A stretch of 64,000 nt of DNA from Vibrio rhodolitus (GTDB taxonomy: Bacteria > Pseudomonadota > Gammaproteobacteria > Enterobacterales > Vibrionaceae), in contig NZ_QLYZ01000003.1 in assembly GCF_003350325.1 (NCBI RefSeq), positions 62,882-126,881 of the forward strand, read 5' to 3'. Of the stretch, positions 53,821 to 63,154 are shown in pieces. The notes under the pieces were generated by a model. That model made no database searches. It was given only the letters and a program-made list of their open reading frames with translations, and had not been told where the DNA came from. The translations under genes and the position numbers were made by a program. The number at the start of each line of letters is the position of its first letter. Positions within the stretch are counted from its first letter, which is position 1.

Positions 53821-54204
53821 CTCTTGATAAATTGCCGGTTTTATATCGAGTAAAGGTGTGCCGTTTAAGCAATCTAACCCTCTAACGATCAGATAGTCTT
53901 CACCAATCTCCGCAATCGGAAGAATGGCCGCACCTATAGGATTAGGACGGTGTGGTGAGCGGAGTGCAAACGTGCCTAACTGTTGTCCTTGTCTACTTTG
54001 TAGCATGAGATCGCGCTTTGCCTGCTCAAGCCAGTAAAGAATAAGAATGGGCTGCCCTTTCGCGAGACCGGTTAGAGCACTTTTGTATTGATGATCTAGC
54101 TGAATGCGGCAAGGGCTTTGATGTTGATGGATGTTATGTGGACATGCATCAAGGGTTGCAAAAGGAGTTTGGATGGAGCCGATGTAGTTTAAAACATTAT
54201 TCAT
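53806..54204 (-). CDS. trmO: tRNA (t6A37) methyltransferase TrmO (TsaA family)
   Basis: A 132-residue protein of the YaeB/TsaA beta-barrel family, which adds a methyl group from S-adenosylmethionine to t6A37 of certain tRNAs. The hallmark LRSPHRPNPIGAAIL is at about residues 78-92, and LNGTPLLDIKPAIYQ lies near the end. It is shorter than E. coli TrmO (235 residues) because the C-terminal domain is absent, a common short form. ATG 54204 behind AGGAA overlaps the end of the upstream transporter gene coupling site (stop near 54209). Confidence 0.85.
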   Translation of the reverse strand: MNNVLNYIGSIQTPFATLDACPHNIHQHQSPCRIQLDHQYKSALTGLAKGQPILILYWLEQAKRDLMLQSRQGQQLGTFALRSPHRPNPIGAAILPIAEIGEDYLIVRGLDCLNGTPLLDIKPAIYQERNEI

Positions 54205-54208
54205 GGCG

Positions 54209-55090
54209 TTATTCCTCACGCATTGAAATTAAGCTATAGAAAAACAGAGTGATTAAGATGATGGCTCCGCCAATTAAGCTTGCGTTGGCTGGTATTTCAG
54301 CAAAGAAAATGAGTGCCCAAATTGGAGCGAGAACCGTTTCTAGCATTAATGTCATTGAGACTTCAGCAGAGGTAATGTAGCGCGTGGCAACCATTGAAAA
54401 TACGCGTCCTAGCGGTGCTGTAAGCAATCCCATTGCAGCCATGATCAGCCAAGTCTTTAAGCTATATTCGCTGGGAGCGGCAAAGAAAAACATGACGATT
54501 GCCAGTAGCAATCCACCTAAGCCAACAGCAGCTAAGCGACTAGCGTGATGAAATTTGCGTAGTAAGGTAAACATTAGCGAAAGACAGATCACGGAGAACA
54601 GGGCAAGTAGATCACCAAGCCAGTAGCCGGAACCAAATGATCCTGAAACCACCACACTAATACCGGTCATCACTGCGATGATCGCCACTATGGTTGAGTG
54701 GTTGATCTTTTCTTTCAACATTAGCCAACTGAACATCGCGGCGACGGCTGGCGTGGCACTTAAGATGATAAATGTGTTCGCGACCGAGGTATTTTTGAGA
54801 CTAAATACTAAGCCGGAAGCGCTCCCCACTATAAGTATCCCCGCAATCAGCAATGGCCAACCGCTCTGTTTGACGGCTTGTCTGATTCCGCGTTTATCAT
54901 TGATTTTAAGCAAGATCGGCATTGAGATAGCACTGAATAAGCCAAATAAAAAAGCGGTATCGAAGCCACTGACGTTGGCGTAGCGAATAAATATCGGATC
55001 TAAGCTCATTAGCATTGCGCCACCAATCGCGAGCAAAAAACCATGACGGCGGGTTGGGTTTGGCTGGGTCATGTCACTGGTTAAGTTCAT
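54209..55090 (-). CDS. EamA/DMT-family transporter
   Basis: A 293-residue ten-helix drug/metabolite transporter with two EamA repeats. The conserved LMLKEKINHS at the end of the first repeat and LETVLAPIWALIFFAEIPAN in the second are visible. The start at 55090 is used rather than the frame start at 55162, because that would cover the operator. Divergent from a TetR gene, with two strong palindromes between, so the TetR protein probably represses it. Followed by trmO with a gap of only four bases. Confidence 0.88.
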   Translation of the reverse strand: MNLTSDMTQPNPTRRHGFLLAIGGAMLMSLDPIFIRYANVSGFDTAFLFGLFSAISMPILLKINDKRGIRQAVKQSGWPLLIAGILIVGSASGLVFSLKNTSVANTFIILSATPAVAAMFSWLMLKEKINHSTIVAIIAVMTGISVVVSGSFGSGYWLGDLLALFSVICLSLMFTLLRKFHHASRLAAVGLGGLLLAIVMFFFAAPSEYSLKTWLIMAAMGLLTAPLGRVFSMVATRYITSAEVSMTLMLETVLAPIWALIFFAEIPANASLIGGAIILITLFFYSLISMREE

Positions 55091-55110
55091 GAGAATTACT
55101 CTTATTAACA

Positions 55111-55178
55111 AATCATACTGTCGAGTATGATTTTGTATCTTGCTTGAGTCAAGAGAAATCATACCGTATAGTATGATT
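55111..55178. promoter_or_regulatory. Pair of 22-base TetR operators
   Basis: AATCATAC...GTATGATT palindromes lie at 55111-55132 and 55157-55178, 46 bases apart centre to centre, with centres TGTCGA and CGTATA. They fill the divergent gap between the transporter and the TetR gene. Confidence 0.88.
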
Positions 55179-55211
55179 GTTATTTGGCAGTAAACTGAGC
55201 AAGTTGAGTTG

Positions 55212-55793
55212 ATGAGTAAGATTGAACAGAATAGACAAAGAAAAAAGCAGGCGATATTAAGCGCAGCGAGAGAGAGCTTTCTTTTGGAAGGTTATGTCGC
55301 GACTAGCGTGGATGGAATTGCGAGTCGAGCACAGATCACGAAGCAGACGTTGTATCGCTACTTTGCTTCCAAACAAGAGTTGTTTGAGGCGACACTGCAT
55401 GATATTGCGAGCCAGCACGACCAGTCATATGTAGAAGCATTGCAACAAAATGACGTTCGTATGGCGCTGGTTGGTTTCGCTGAAGGTTTTGTTCAATTTC
55501 ACCTTTCAACCGAGCATCTGGCAACCTATCGATTACTAGTAAACGAAAGTGTCCAAGCGCCCGAAATGGTGCAAAGCTTCTTTGAAGTGGGGCCAGACTC
55601 GACAGATCAAGTATTAGCGGATTTTATGCAGCAGCATTTCCCGCAGCACGTTGATAAAACGGAACTTTGGCTAGCAATGTTACTCGCGCCGAGAAATGGT
55701 GCTTTGCTTGGGATGCAAAACTTAAATGAGCAACAGATTAAGCAACATGCCAAACAAGCGACGGACTTTTTCTTAGCGGCTTTGTCAGCTTAA
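55212..55793 (+). CDS. TetR/AcrR-family regulator
   Basis: A 193-residue repressor with N-terminal helix-turn-helix (about 25-60: VDGIASRAQITKQTLYRYFA) and an AcrR-type C-terminal ligand domain (FDHISTEHL-like region FVQFHLSTEHLATYRLLVNE). Very probably acts on the two 22-base palindromes in front of it and controls the divergent EamA-trmO unit and itself. Starts at ATG 55212; a TTG three bases earlier is possible. Confidence 0.9.
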   Translation: MSKIEQNRQRKKQAILSAARESFLLEGYVATSVDGIASRAQITKQTLYRYFASKQELFEATLHDIASQHDQSYVEALQQNDVRMALVGFAEGFVQFHLSTEHLATYRLLVNESVQAPEMVQSFFEVGPDSTDQVLADFMQQHFPQHVDKTELWLAMLLAPRNGALLGMQNLNEQQIKQHAKQATDFFLAALSA

Positions 55794-55831
55794 ACGATGA
55801 TGGTCTTTAGTTGGAACTGATTCAAAGAGTT

Positions 55832-55864
55832 CTGCGCTCTCAATCCTAGGTTTTGAGAGCGCAG
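55832..55864. terminator. Hairpin between convergent tetR and oxidoreductase genes
   Basis: CTGCGCTCTCAA and TTGAGAGCGCAG form a perfect twelve-base stem with a nine-base loop. T-runs are weak on both sides. Confidence 0.65.
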
Positions 55865-55887
55865 GGTCTGAGTCTTATTACGGTTAA

Positions 55888-56829
55888 TTAAACCGTCACC
55901 ACCGATTTTTGTTTACTGTGTTGACTGTGCTCAAGCGCATCGAGCATTGAGTCGAAATGGAATTGTTGCGGGGATTCTACCAAGATAGAGCCAGAGGCAA
56001 CTTGTGCTAATAGTGTTTCGCCATCACTCATGAGTTGCGCCCAATCTTGCTCGTCACCAAAGTTATGCAGCGCGCCAAGGGCGATTTCATGATAAGAAAT
56101 ATTGGTGGTGAAAGGCGCATCAACGGGCTGTTCGACTCGGCCTTGAATACAGACTAGATGACCATTTGCTCTGAGTTGCGAAACTAAACAAGCAGCACTT
56201 TCTGGGCTGACCGCATCATACGCGGCAAAGTACTTATTCTCTACATCCTCAAGTTGGCGATAGACAGTGTTTATCCCAAGTTTTTGAGCAAGATCGGGTG
56301 TACAGCTTTTAGAGATCACATCGACAACAAAGCCTCTTTGTACCAGCATTTGCGCTAATAGCTTCGTTACCGCGCCGAGCCCGGAAATCAATACTCGATG
56401 TGCTGATTTTTGTGGAATTTTCTCCACCGCTTGCCAAGCTGTTAACATCGGGCAAGGTAGCGCAGCGGCAAGAGTTGCACTCATCGCCTTTGGTAGTTTC
56501 ATTAAGCGGTTTAGATAAACTGGGGTGTGCTCTGCAAAGCTACCATGCTGAGCTAGAGCTGCGTGATAAGCGACAGGTTGACCTAACCAAGCCTTATCTA
56601 CATCATCACCAACCGCAACCACAATGCCTGCGCCGTCTACGCCAGGAATATGCCCTTCTTGCCAATCTATAGGGTTAGCTTGGATGAATTTCCAATCCAC
56701 AGGGTTGATGCCTATCGCCTGATTTTGCACCAATACTTGATTTGCAAGAAGAGTTGGCAAGGTTTGAGTAGCAAGCAAGACATTACGCTGTTCAGGCTGA
56801 TAAGCCCAAGTCGAATGTTGTGTACGCAT
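55888..56829 (-). CDS. MDR-superfamily (quinone oxidoreductase-like) dehydrogenase
   Basis: A 313-residue medium-chain dehydrogenase/reductase without the structural zinc cysteines. The N-terminal GINPVDWKFIQANP and PGVDGAGIVVAVGDDVD motifs are those of zinc-less quinone oxidoreductases. The nucleotide-binding loop is LISGLGAVTKLLAQML, where the usual GxGxxG is altered to GLGAVT, so coenzyme binding may be unusual. No clear operon partner; a parS2 site lies upstream. Confidence 0.82.
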   Translation of the reverse strand: MRTQHSTWAYQPEQRNVLLATQTLPTLLANQVLVQNQAIGINPVDWKFIQANPIDWQEGHIPGVDGAGIVVAVGDDVDKAWLGQPVAYHAALAQHGSFAEHTPVYLNRLMKLPKAMSATLAAALPCPMLTAWQAVEKIPQKSAHRVLISGLGAVTKLLAQMLVQRGFVVDVISKSCTPDLAQKLGINTVYRQLEDVENKYFAAYDAVSPESAACLVSQLRANGHLVCIQGRVEQPVDAPFTTNISYHEIALGALHNFGDEQDWAQLMSDGETLLAQVASGSILVESPQQFHFDSMLDALEHSQHSKQKSVVTV

Positions 56830-56890
56830 TAAATGAATCCTTATCTAAATCTGCGTTAATTTTTCTTTTGTCAGTAAATTATATGCTGAT

Positions 56891-56905
56891 GTTTACAATG
56901 TAAAT
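56891..56905. other. parS2 site 7
   Basis: TTTACA-A-TGTAAA in the divergent gap 61 bases upstream of the oxidoreductase start; the last parS2 in the window, about 17 kb from site 1. Confidence 0.9.
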
Positions 56906-57057
56906 CGAATAATTTGATTAGCGATATATTCGACTCTTGCCCGAGTCAGTGCAGTAGAAAAATTGAACTGAATAGAAGAATCGTAACGGGTTGATTGAGT
57001 GAGGGAATAAGCGAGATTACTGTGGCTCCAATATAGAGATAAGTAGGGAGTAAGCTT

Positions 57058-57834
57058 ATGTCAGAGCAGGTTATTGGGCGCGATGGTGAAATCGTTAAGC
57101 GTGATGAGACGGTAGTAAGACCTTTGAACCGCTGGTCTACGACGGTGCATCTTTTGCTGCAACATCTACACGATAAGGGTATCGAGAATTGTCCTCGTTT
57201 AGTGACAGTAGAAGGCGAGTACAATGAAGTGCTGACGTTTGTCTCAGGTGATTGCTATGACTACCCGTTGCAAGGCGCTATCGCCAGCGAGTTGGCTCTT
57301 GAGTCTGCTGCTAAGTTGCTACGTCGTTTGCATGATGCCTCAGCCGATTTTCTATCCCTGCATCAGCATGAGGACTTAGTTTGGATGTTGCCGTCTAGAG
57401 AGCCTTATGAAGTTATCTGCCATGGTGATTATTCGCCTTATAACGTCGCTCTTAGCGGCGAACAAGTCTCTGGTGTGTTTGATTTTGATACCGCTCATCC
57501 AGCGCCAAGAATTTGGGATGTTGCGTACGGCGTATATTGCTTCGCACCATTTAAGACTGATCCGGTTGACGCTCTGGGCTCACTATCAGAGCAAGTGCAA
57601 CGCACACGATTATTCTGCGATGCCTATCAGCTATTGGAAAAAGATCGCCAGTTATTGGTTGATACTATGGTGATGCGACTGCAAACCTTGGTTGATTTTA
57701 TGCACCAGCAAGCTCAACAAGGAAACGCGCAGTTTGTGGCAAATATCCGCGATGGTCATGACAAAGCATATATTAAAGATATTGATTACATTAAAGAAAA
57801 TCATCAAATCATAACTGCAGGGCTGCTTGATTAA
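57058..57834 (+). CDS. Aminoglycoside-phosphotransferase-family kinase
   Basis: A 258-residue protein with APH fold. The catalytic loop is ICHGDYSPYNVAL (about 120-132) and the metal-binding motif GVFDFDTAHPAPRIWDVAYG follows; the N-terminal lobe is short. The family includes choline, homoserine, methylthioribose and antibiotic kinases, so resistance should not be assumed. Single gene. Confidence 0.82.
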   Translation: MSEQVIGRDGEIVKRDETVVRPLNRWSTTVHLLLQHLHDKGIENCPRLVTVEGEYNEVLTFVSGDCYDYPLQGAIASELALESAAKLLRRLHDASADFLSLHQHEDLVWMLPSREPYEVICHGDYSPYNVALSGEQVSGVFDFDTAHPAPRIWDVAYGVYCFAPFKTDPVDALGSLSEQVQRTRLFCDAYQLLEKDRQLLVDTMVMRLQTLVDFMHQQAQQGNAQFVANIRDGHDKAYIKDIDYIKENHQIITAGLLD

Positions 57835-57870
57835 CGGTTAGAAAATGATGGTAAATTAAGCAAGTGTTTG

Positions 57871-57918
57871 ACAAGGTAGAATGATCACTTTACCTTGTGA
57901 GTAGAATAACTGTTCTAC
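57871..57918. promoter_or_regulatory. Two palindromes upstream of the third TetR gene
   Basis: ACAAGGTA and TACCTTGT arms frame 57871-57898, and GTAGAA-N6-TTCTAC lies at 57901-57918, fifteen bases before the TetR start. Both could be operators for that regulator. Confidence 0.6.
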
Positions 57919-57932
57919 CGAGGTGATGATTC

Positions 57933-58454
57933 GTGCTTAAACAACAGATAGCGGCAGATCTAGAAAAAGCATTTAGCCAGTATGGGTTCGCTGAGCCCAG
58001 CGTTTCGCAATTAAAGGATGCATGTCACGTTAGCTTAAGAACCTTATACAAATATTATGCTTCCAAAGAGCAGATGATCGCAGCTGCTTTGGAGCATCGT
58101 CATCAGCGCTATTTGCAGCTTCTACTTGAAGGGAATAGCGAACAGGGTTTAGAGAGCGTGCTGAACGTGTTTGATAAATTGGGTCAATGGATGCAAGAGT
58201 GTGCGCCCAATGGTTGTATGTCGAGCAACGCCATCGCCGCATTCCCAGATAACCAAGAAATTCGCCAAGCGGTGACCAGACATAAACTTGATGTAATGGA
58301 ACTTTTGTCTGAAAAGAGCCAACAACCCCAATTTGCCACCAGTTTGCTGCTAATCCATGAAGGAATTTCTAACTCATGGACGGTGTTAGGTGAGCAATCG
58401 TTAGTCAGTGCAAAACAATTAGCGACAGCGCTATTAAATGGAGAAGTACAATAA
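57933..58454 (+). CDS. TetR/AcrR-family regulator
   Basis: A 173-residue TetR protein with GTG start behind GAGGTGA. Helix-turn-helix at about 22-48 (VSQLKDACHVSLRTLYKYYA), short ligand domain with MQECAPNGCMSSNAIAAF, where the cysteine pair is notable. Its stop overlaps the ATG of the following oxidoreductase (TAATG), so both form one operon with likely autoregulation. Confidence 0.88.
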   Translation: MLKQQIAADLEKAFSQYGFAEPSVSQLKDACHVSLRTLYKYYASKEQMIAAALEHRHQRYLQLLLEGNSEQGLESVLNVFDKLGQWMQECAPNGCMSSNAIAAFPDNQEIRQAVTRHKLDVMELLSEKSQQPQFATSLLLIHEGISNSWTVLGEQSLVSAKQLATALLNGEVQ

Positions 58455-59500
58455 TGCATATTCCTACACATATGAGAGGCGTTGAACTTATCGGACACGG
58501 CGGTCCAGAAATGCTGCGCTATCGCGAAGATATTACGGTGCCAAAGCCAAAAGAGCATGAGGTGCTAGTACAAGTATTAGCCGCTGGGGTCAACAATACT
58601 GATATCAATACTCGCACTGCTTGGTATTCTAAAGGTGACAACGACAGCACTGATGCAAGCTGGTCAGGCAAAGCTCTGGAGCTACCTCTAATCCAAGGTG
58701 CGGATGTATGTGGCGTTATTGTAGCCGTTGGTGAATGCGTTGATTCAGCACGCGTTGGTGAACGTGTCCTCATCGAACCAAGCTTGCAAGAAGTTAATGG
58801 CCAGCCATTAGAATCGCCTTGGTATTTTGGCTCAGAATGTAATGGTGGCTTTGCTGAATATACTGTTGTTTCGGTAAAGCACGCCCATCCAATCGAAAGT
58901 CCGCTCTCATCCGTGGAACTAGCAACCTTTCCTTGCTCATATTCTACAGCGGAAAACATGCTAACGCGCGCTGAAGTTTCGCAGCGAGATACGGTGCTAG
59001 TCACAGGCGCGTCAGGTGGAGTGGGATCGGCGGCAGTACAGCTTGCGAAAGCGCGCGGAGCCCAAGTGATCGCGATCACCAGTGCGGGGAAAAAGCAGCA
59101 ACTATTAGATCTTGGCGCTGATGTTATCGTGGATCGTAATGACGATCTTGTTCAAGTGTTAGGACACAATAGCGTTGAAGTGGTGATCGATCTCGTCGCA
59201 GGCAAGCAATGGTCCGAGTTACTTAAAGTATTGAAACCAAAGGGGCGCTACGCGGTTTCGGGGGCGATTGGCGGCGCAATGGTTGAGCTTGATGTGCGAA
59301 CGCTTTATTTAAAAGACTTAAGCTTCTTTGGCTGCACAGTGCTTGAGCCGCAAGTTTTCCATAATTTAGTTAAAGTGATTGAGTCAGGGAAAATTAAACC
59401 GATTCTAGCTCAAGTCTTTGATTTAAAAGATATCAATGATGCTCAAGCGACGTTTGAAGAAAAACGTCACGTGGGGAAAATTGTTCTTTCAGTTGCTTAG
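58454..59500 (+). CDS. MDR-superfamily alcohol dehydrogenase/quinone reductase
   Basis: A 348-residue zinc-type or quinone-reductase-like MDR enzyme. AAGVNNTDINTRTAWYSKGD and GADVCGVIVAVGECV are the N-terminal motifs; the Rossmann loop is VTGASGGVGSAAVQLAKARG. The cysteine in the VLIEPS loop typical of zinc-binding members is missing, so it is probably zinc-less. It is translationally coupled to the TetR gene upstream and is likely induced by a reactive carbonyl or quinone. Confidence 0.87.
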   Translation: MHIPTHMRGVELIGHGGPEMLRYREDITVPKPKEHEVLVQVLAAGVNNTDINTRTAWYSKGDNDSTDASWSGKALELPLIQGADVCGVIVAVGECVDSARVGERVLIEPSLQEVNGQPLESPWYFGSECNGGFAEYTVVSVKHAHPIESPLSSVELATFPCSYSTAENMLTRAEVSQRDTVLVTGASGGVGSAAVQLAKARGAQVIAITSAGKKQQLLDLGADVIVDRNDDLVQVLGHNSVEVVIDLVAGKQWSELLKVLKPKGRYAVSGAIGGAMVELDVRTLYLKDLSFFGCTVLEPQVFHNLVKVIESGKIKPILAQVFDLKDINDAQATFEEKRHVGKIVLSVA

Positions 59501-59515
59501 CACCTACCTAAGCAC

Positions 59516-59543
59516 AAAAGCTCTCTCGCATAGGGAGCTTTTT
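59516..59543. terminator. Terminator between MDR gene and the MscK-like gene
   Basis: AAAAGCTC and GAGCTTTT pair, with further T on the plus side. The stop codon of the minus-strand gene overlaps its right end. Confidence 0.78.
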
Positions 59544-62500
59544 ATCCAGCCGATTCAGATCCCGGCGTCTCAGGCCAGTCCCGTACATGCAAGTCCATCT
59601 GTGGGAACGCAATTTCAATATCATGCTGCTTAAATAACTGATCGATCTTTTTATTGATGATGTGGATAGTCGACAAGCGATGATCGATCGAATTGATGTG
59701 TATTCGTAATTCAAAATCGAGACTGCTTGCGCCAAAGGCTAAGAAGTAAACGGAAGCGGGCGGATCATTTAATACCAGTGGGTGCTGTTGTGCAGCCTGA
59801 TAGAGCAGATCTTCAACCTTTTCCACATCTGATCCATAGGCAACGCCAATTGGGATCACGATTCGGGTGATCGAATCTGTCAGCGACCAATTAATTAATT
59901 TTTCAGTAATGAAGGTTTTATTAGGCACCACGATTTCTTTATTGTCCCAATCAATAATGGTAGTGGCACGAGTTTCAATCTTACTGACGGTACCGGATAG
60001 TTCATTGATTGTGACAATGTCACCGATTCGGATCGGGCGTTCAAATAGTAAGATTAAGCCTGAGATAAAATTGGCAAAGATTTCTTGCAAACCAAAACCC
60101 AATCCCACGCCAAAAGCGGCAACCAACCATTGCAAACGAGACCATTGGAAGCCTAATAGTGCAAAGGCAGACAACACGCCCGTCATCAAAATTAAATAGC
60201 GTAGCAGCGTGGTGACGGCATACCCGGTCCCCGGAGCAAGTTCCAAGCGTCTGAGCACCAAAAGCTCGAGTATACCGGGTAAGTTCCTGACACCAACAAA
60301 GGTGACAAGCAGGGTGATTAGGGCATAGATTAGAGACTGCAAAGTCACATCAACCAAGGCGGTACCGCCGCTAATCGCTTCGCTTACTTGCCACACGACC
60401 ACTTTATCTAACAAGCTGGTCATTTCTAGCGCACTTGACCACAGCGTTAAGATCGCAATCACCAAACCTATCAGAGATAATCCGCGCAACAGAGTGAGTG
60501 ATTGTTCACTAACTTGCTCGCTTGCAAGGCTTTGCTCGACAACTTCCGGAAGATCTTCTCTTAGCTCGGCAATTTCAGGTGGCTCATCGGCTTGTTTTTG
60601 TTGTTGGGCGATCAGTTCTTCTCGTCTAGCGAGTAAGCGTTGGTAATTCAGTTGTCGGTGTTCGAGTTTGAGCCAACGTTCAGCAAGTTGATAGATAAGT
60701 AAAATCACCAAAATGACGAAAATGGTGGCTTGCTGATAGACGAGCAACATCCAAGACGCGATATAAAGCCCCATTACAGCCATAACAAATATCGCTAGCA
60801 TCGAGCCCATAATCAGCCCTTTAAGGACTAATAACCCCATTCCCTGACCAAGTGAGTTAGGCAATGTGGCAGGAATACGGTCGGCTCTTAGTAACGCTGC
60901 GTAAACAGAGGTTAGGCTTAAGATAAAGATCAAAAAGCAAACTCGGGAAGCTTCGGCTTCGTTATCTCCTGCGATCAGCTCGACTATTAAGATCACAAAC
61001 AGAAATAGGGTAAATGGCCAGCGTACTTTTCGACTTTGATTGTGCAGGTATTGGCATAAAGAGTCGATCCAATTGAGATGCAGCGCCAGCAAGCCATTTT
61101 GACTGCTGATGGTGTAGGCGAACTCCACCACAAAAAGTGAAATAGCACTGCCAGCAATTAGCGTTTTAAAGTCACTAGTGTTGTCACTAGGGAGTAGCCA
61201 AAAGAGTAATCCTGCGGTGAGTACATACCAAATTGGCATCACAACAGCACGAATTAAGGTTGAGCCCAGTAGAGTTAAGCTATTGTGGAAGCGATCTTTG
61301 AGCGGATGACCAAATACCGCTTTAAACTCATCGCGCTTTACCAAAGAGTGCTGAGTGAGTTTGCGATAGATAAACCAAAATAATAAAGAGTAGAAAGCAA
61401 ATAGTGCACTAACGAGCTTGAGCTTTTGATGATCGAGACGCGACCATGTCGATTGGAGTGGTGCGTCAGAGCCAAACCAAACTAGGCTGTTTAGTTGGGT
61501 GATGTGCTGCCAAAGTGGCACGTTACTGCGTGTCCAAAGCTGCTGCTCTTTGAGAAATGTGCGCGCGTTGTCTACTTCGATGGCGTATTGATTGAGAGAG
61601 AGTTGCAGTTTGCCCAGCGCAACGATGAGCTTTTCATAATCTTGCGATAGCTGGGTGAGCAGCTGATTGGTCAGCTCGTCTAACGGTTTACTTGGTTTGG
61701 GTTTTGTATCACCTTCAACTGAAAGCTGGCTTAGAGCGAAGTCGCTCAGCAGTTGGCTAATTTCATATTTTCTGACGTGGGTATTGGCGATGGTATCGGG
61801 AATGGTGTTGCGGTCGACATTACTTGGTAAACGGCGTAGTTGGGCGCGAATCGACGCGCCAAAGGCGGTGCTATCGCGCAGCCATGATAGGTTCTGTTTT
61901 ATCAGTTGCTGCTCTTCGGCTAACCCACGTCGTAACGATTCTGTTTTTTGATTTTCAATCCGTGTGTTATCGATGTCGACCAATACGCGCTCCAGTTCAT
62001 TGGCATATTGACGCAACTGATCAACGTTAGCTTGTTGCTCGGGATGTGTTTTTTCAACCTGATCACTGACATCAAGCGCCTGCGCAATTAGTGCGCGAAC
62101 AGATTGCTGTTCTACCTGAGTGAGGCGCTCTTGCAGAACGATGATCAAGGGAGAGGCGATTTGAATTTTTTTATCCAGTAGCTGTTGCTCAAGCCTGAGT
62201 AACTCGGTTCGCTCGTCTAAGCTTTGCAGCTCGCTTGAGGTAACGTCACGCTTAAGTTTTAGTTCTGCGAGGCTGGCAGACTCGAGCCACTTGTCGATTT
62301 GTGTCCCTGTTTCGGTTTTATTGAGCGATGTCTGCTCAATTTGTTTGTCTAGCGCGGCAAGCTCGGTCGGTAATTCGGTGCGGTCTTTGCCGAGTTTGTT
62401 AGCTTGTTCACTGTTTGATTGGTAGGTGGAACGCCAGTCATTCATTGCCGCTTGTAGGGAGGCTATCGCTTGGGATAAATCGTTATAACTGCGCAGCTTG

Positions 62501-62859
62501 TCGGTATTGAAAATCTTTAATTGATCTGCTTTATCTATTTGTTGATTGAGGCGCTCGCGTAGGGTGGGGTATTGAGTAATGGTTTGCCGATAGCTATCTC
62601 GCTGCTGACGCAATGTTTCAAAATTGGCAAGTTGGCTTTGTAAACTGGTGTATTGTGCTATCAATGCTTCATCTTTAGGTGAAAGCGACTCTAGTTGTTT
62701 AATTTCTGATTGGATGGCGTTATCACTAGGGAGATCTTGCGCCAACACTAAGGGCAAAAACAACCCGCCAGTGGCGGTAAGGAAACTGAGCAACATAAGG
62801 CGTAGCAGTCGGCGAAACAAGGCAGGCAATGGCAACTCCAGCGATTGAGGAAATACCAT
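59542..62859 (-). CDS. mscK: MscK/KefA-like large mechanosensitive channel
   Basis: A 1105-residue MscS-superfamily channel of the large class. A signal peptide (about 15-40) is followed by a long periplasmic coiled-coil domain (about 45-470), then a series of about eleven membrane helices (from about 485), and at the C-terminus the MscS core: pore helix in FGVGLGFGLQEIFANFISGL, beta domain IGDIVTINELSGTVSKIETR with NKTFITEKLINW, and the C-terminal alpha-beta domain. It opens under osmotic downshock. MscM/YbdG-like members are the alternatives; length and coiled coil favour MscK. Confidence 0.9.
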   Translation of the reverse strand: MVFPQSLELPLPALFRRLLRLMLLSFLTATGGLFLPLVLAQDLPSDNAIQSEIKQLESLSPKDEALIAQYTSLQSQLANFETLRQQRDSYRQTITQYPTLRERLNQQIDKADQLKIFNTDKLRSYNDLSQAIASLQAAMNDWRSTYQSNSEQANKLGKDRTELPTELAALDKQIEQTSLNKTETGTQIDKWLESASLAELKLKRDVTSSELQSLDERTELLRLEQQLLDKKIQIASPLIIVLQERLTQVEQQSVRALIAQALDVSDQVEKTHPEQQANVDQLRQYANELERVLVDIDNTRIENQKTESLRRGLAEEQQLIKQNLSWLRDSTAFGASIRAQLRRLPSNVDRNTIPDTIANTHVRKYEISQLLSDFALSQLSVEGDTKPKPSKPLDELTNQLLTQLSQDYEKLIVALGKLQLSLNQYAIEVDNARTFLKEQQLWTRSNVPLWQHITQLNSLVWFGSDAPLQSTWSRLDHQKLKLVSALFAFYSLLFWFIYRKLTQHSLVKRDEFKAVFGHPLKDRFHNSLTLLGSTLIRAVVMPIWYVLTAGLLFWLLPSDNTSDFKTLIAGSAISLFVVEFAYTISSQNGLLALHLNWIDSLCQYLHNQSRKVRWPFTLFLFVILIVELIAGDNEAEASRVCFLIFILSLTSVYAALLRADRIPATLPNSLGQGMGLLVLKGLIMGSMLAIFVMAVMGLYIASWMLLVYQQATIFVILVILLIYQLAERWLKLEHRQLNYQRLLARREELIAQQQKQADEPPEIAELREDLPEVVEQSLASEQVSEQSLTLLRGLSLIGLVIAILTLWSSALEMTSLLDKVVVWQVSEAISGGTALVDVTLQSLIYALITLLVTFVGVRNLPGILELLVLRRLELAPGTGYAVTTLLRYLILMTGVLSAFALLGFQWSRLQWLVAAFGVGLGFGLQEIFANFISGLILLFERPIRIGDIVTINELSGTVSKIETRATTIIDWDNKEIVVPNKTFITEKLINWSLTDSITRIVIPIGVAYGSDVEKVEDLLYQAAQQHPLVLNDPPASVYFLAFGASSLDFELRIHINSIDHRLSTIHIINKKIDQLFKQHDIEIAFPQMDLHVRDWPETPGSESAG

Positions 62860-63154
62860 TAAGTGTAAACCCTAATCGCTTTTTCAGCCGGAGAAGGCAC
62901 GTGGCGGCGCAGGTAAAAATCGGAAAATTCCCACTCACTATTTATCGATGACTCAGCAAAAAGCGACAAGAGCAGTGATATCTGTTCCAATTGGATGTGA
63001 CAATTTGTATAAAATTCCCATTGCTTAGACACAAATTTTTACCTCTCAATGGGAAAATTAGGCGACATATGCCGGAAAATGCTAGCGCTTTCATACTTAT
63101 ATCACCGTAACTTATATACACTGAGAATAAGGACAATACCGGAATGGGTGAAGC

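Noticed and set aside
57058..57834. Calling the APH-fold protein an aminoglycoside resistance gene
   Set aside because: The fold includes many metabolic kinases; no resistance-type substrate motif is visible.
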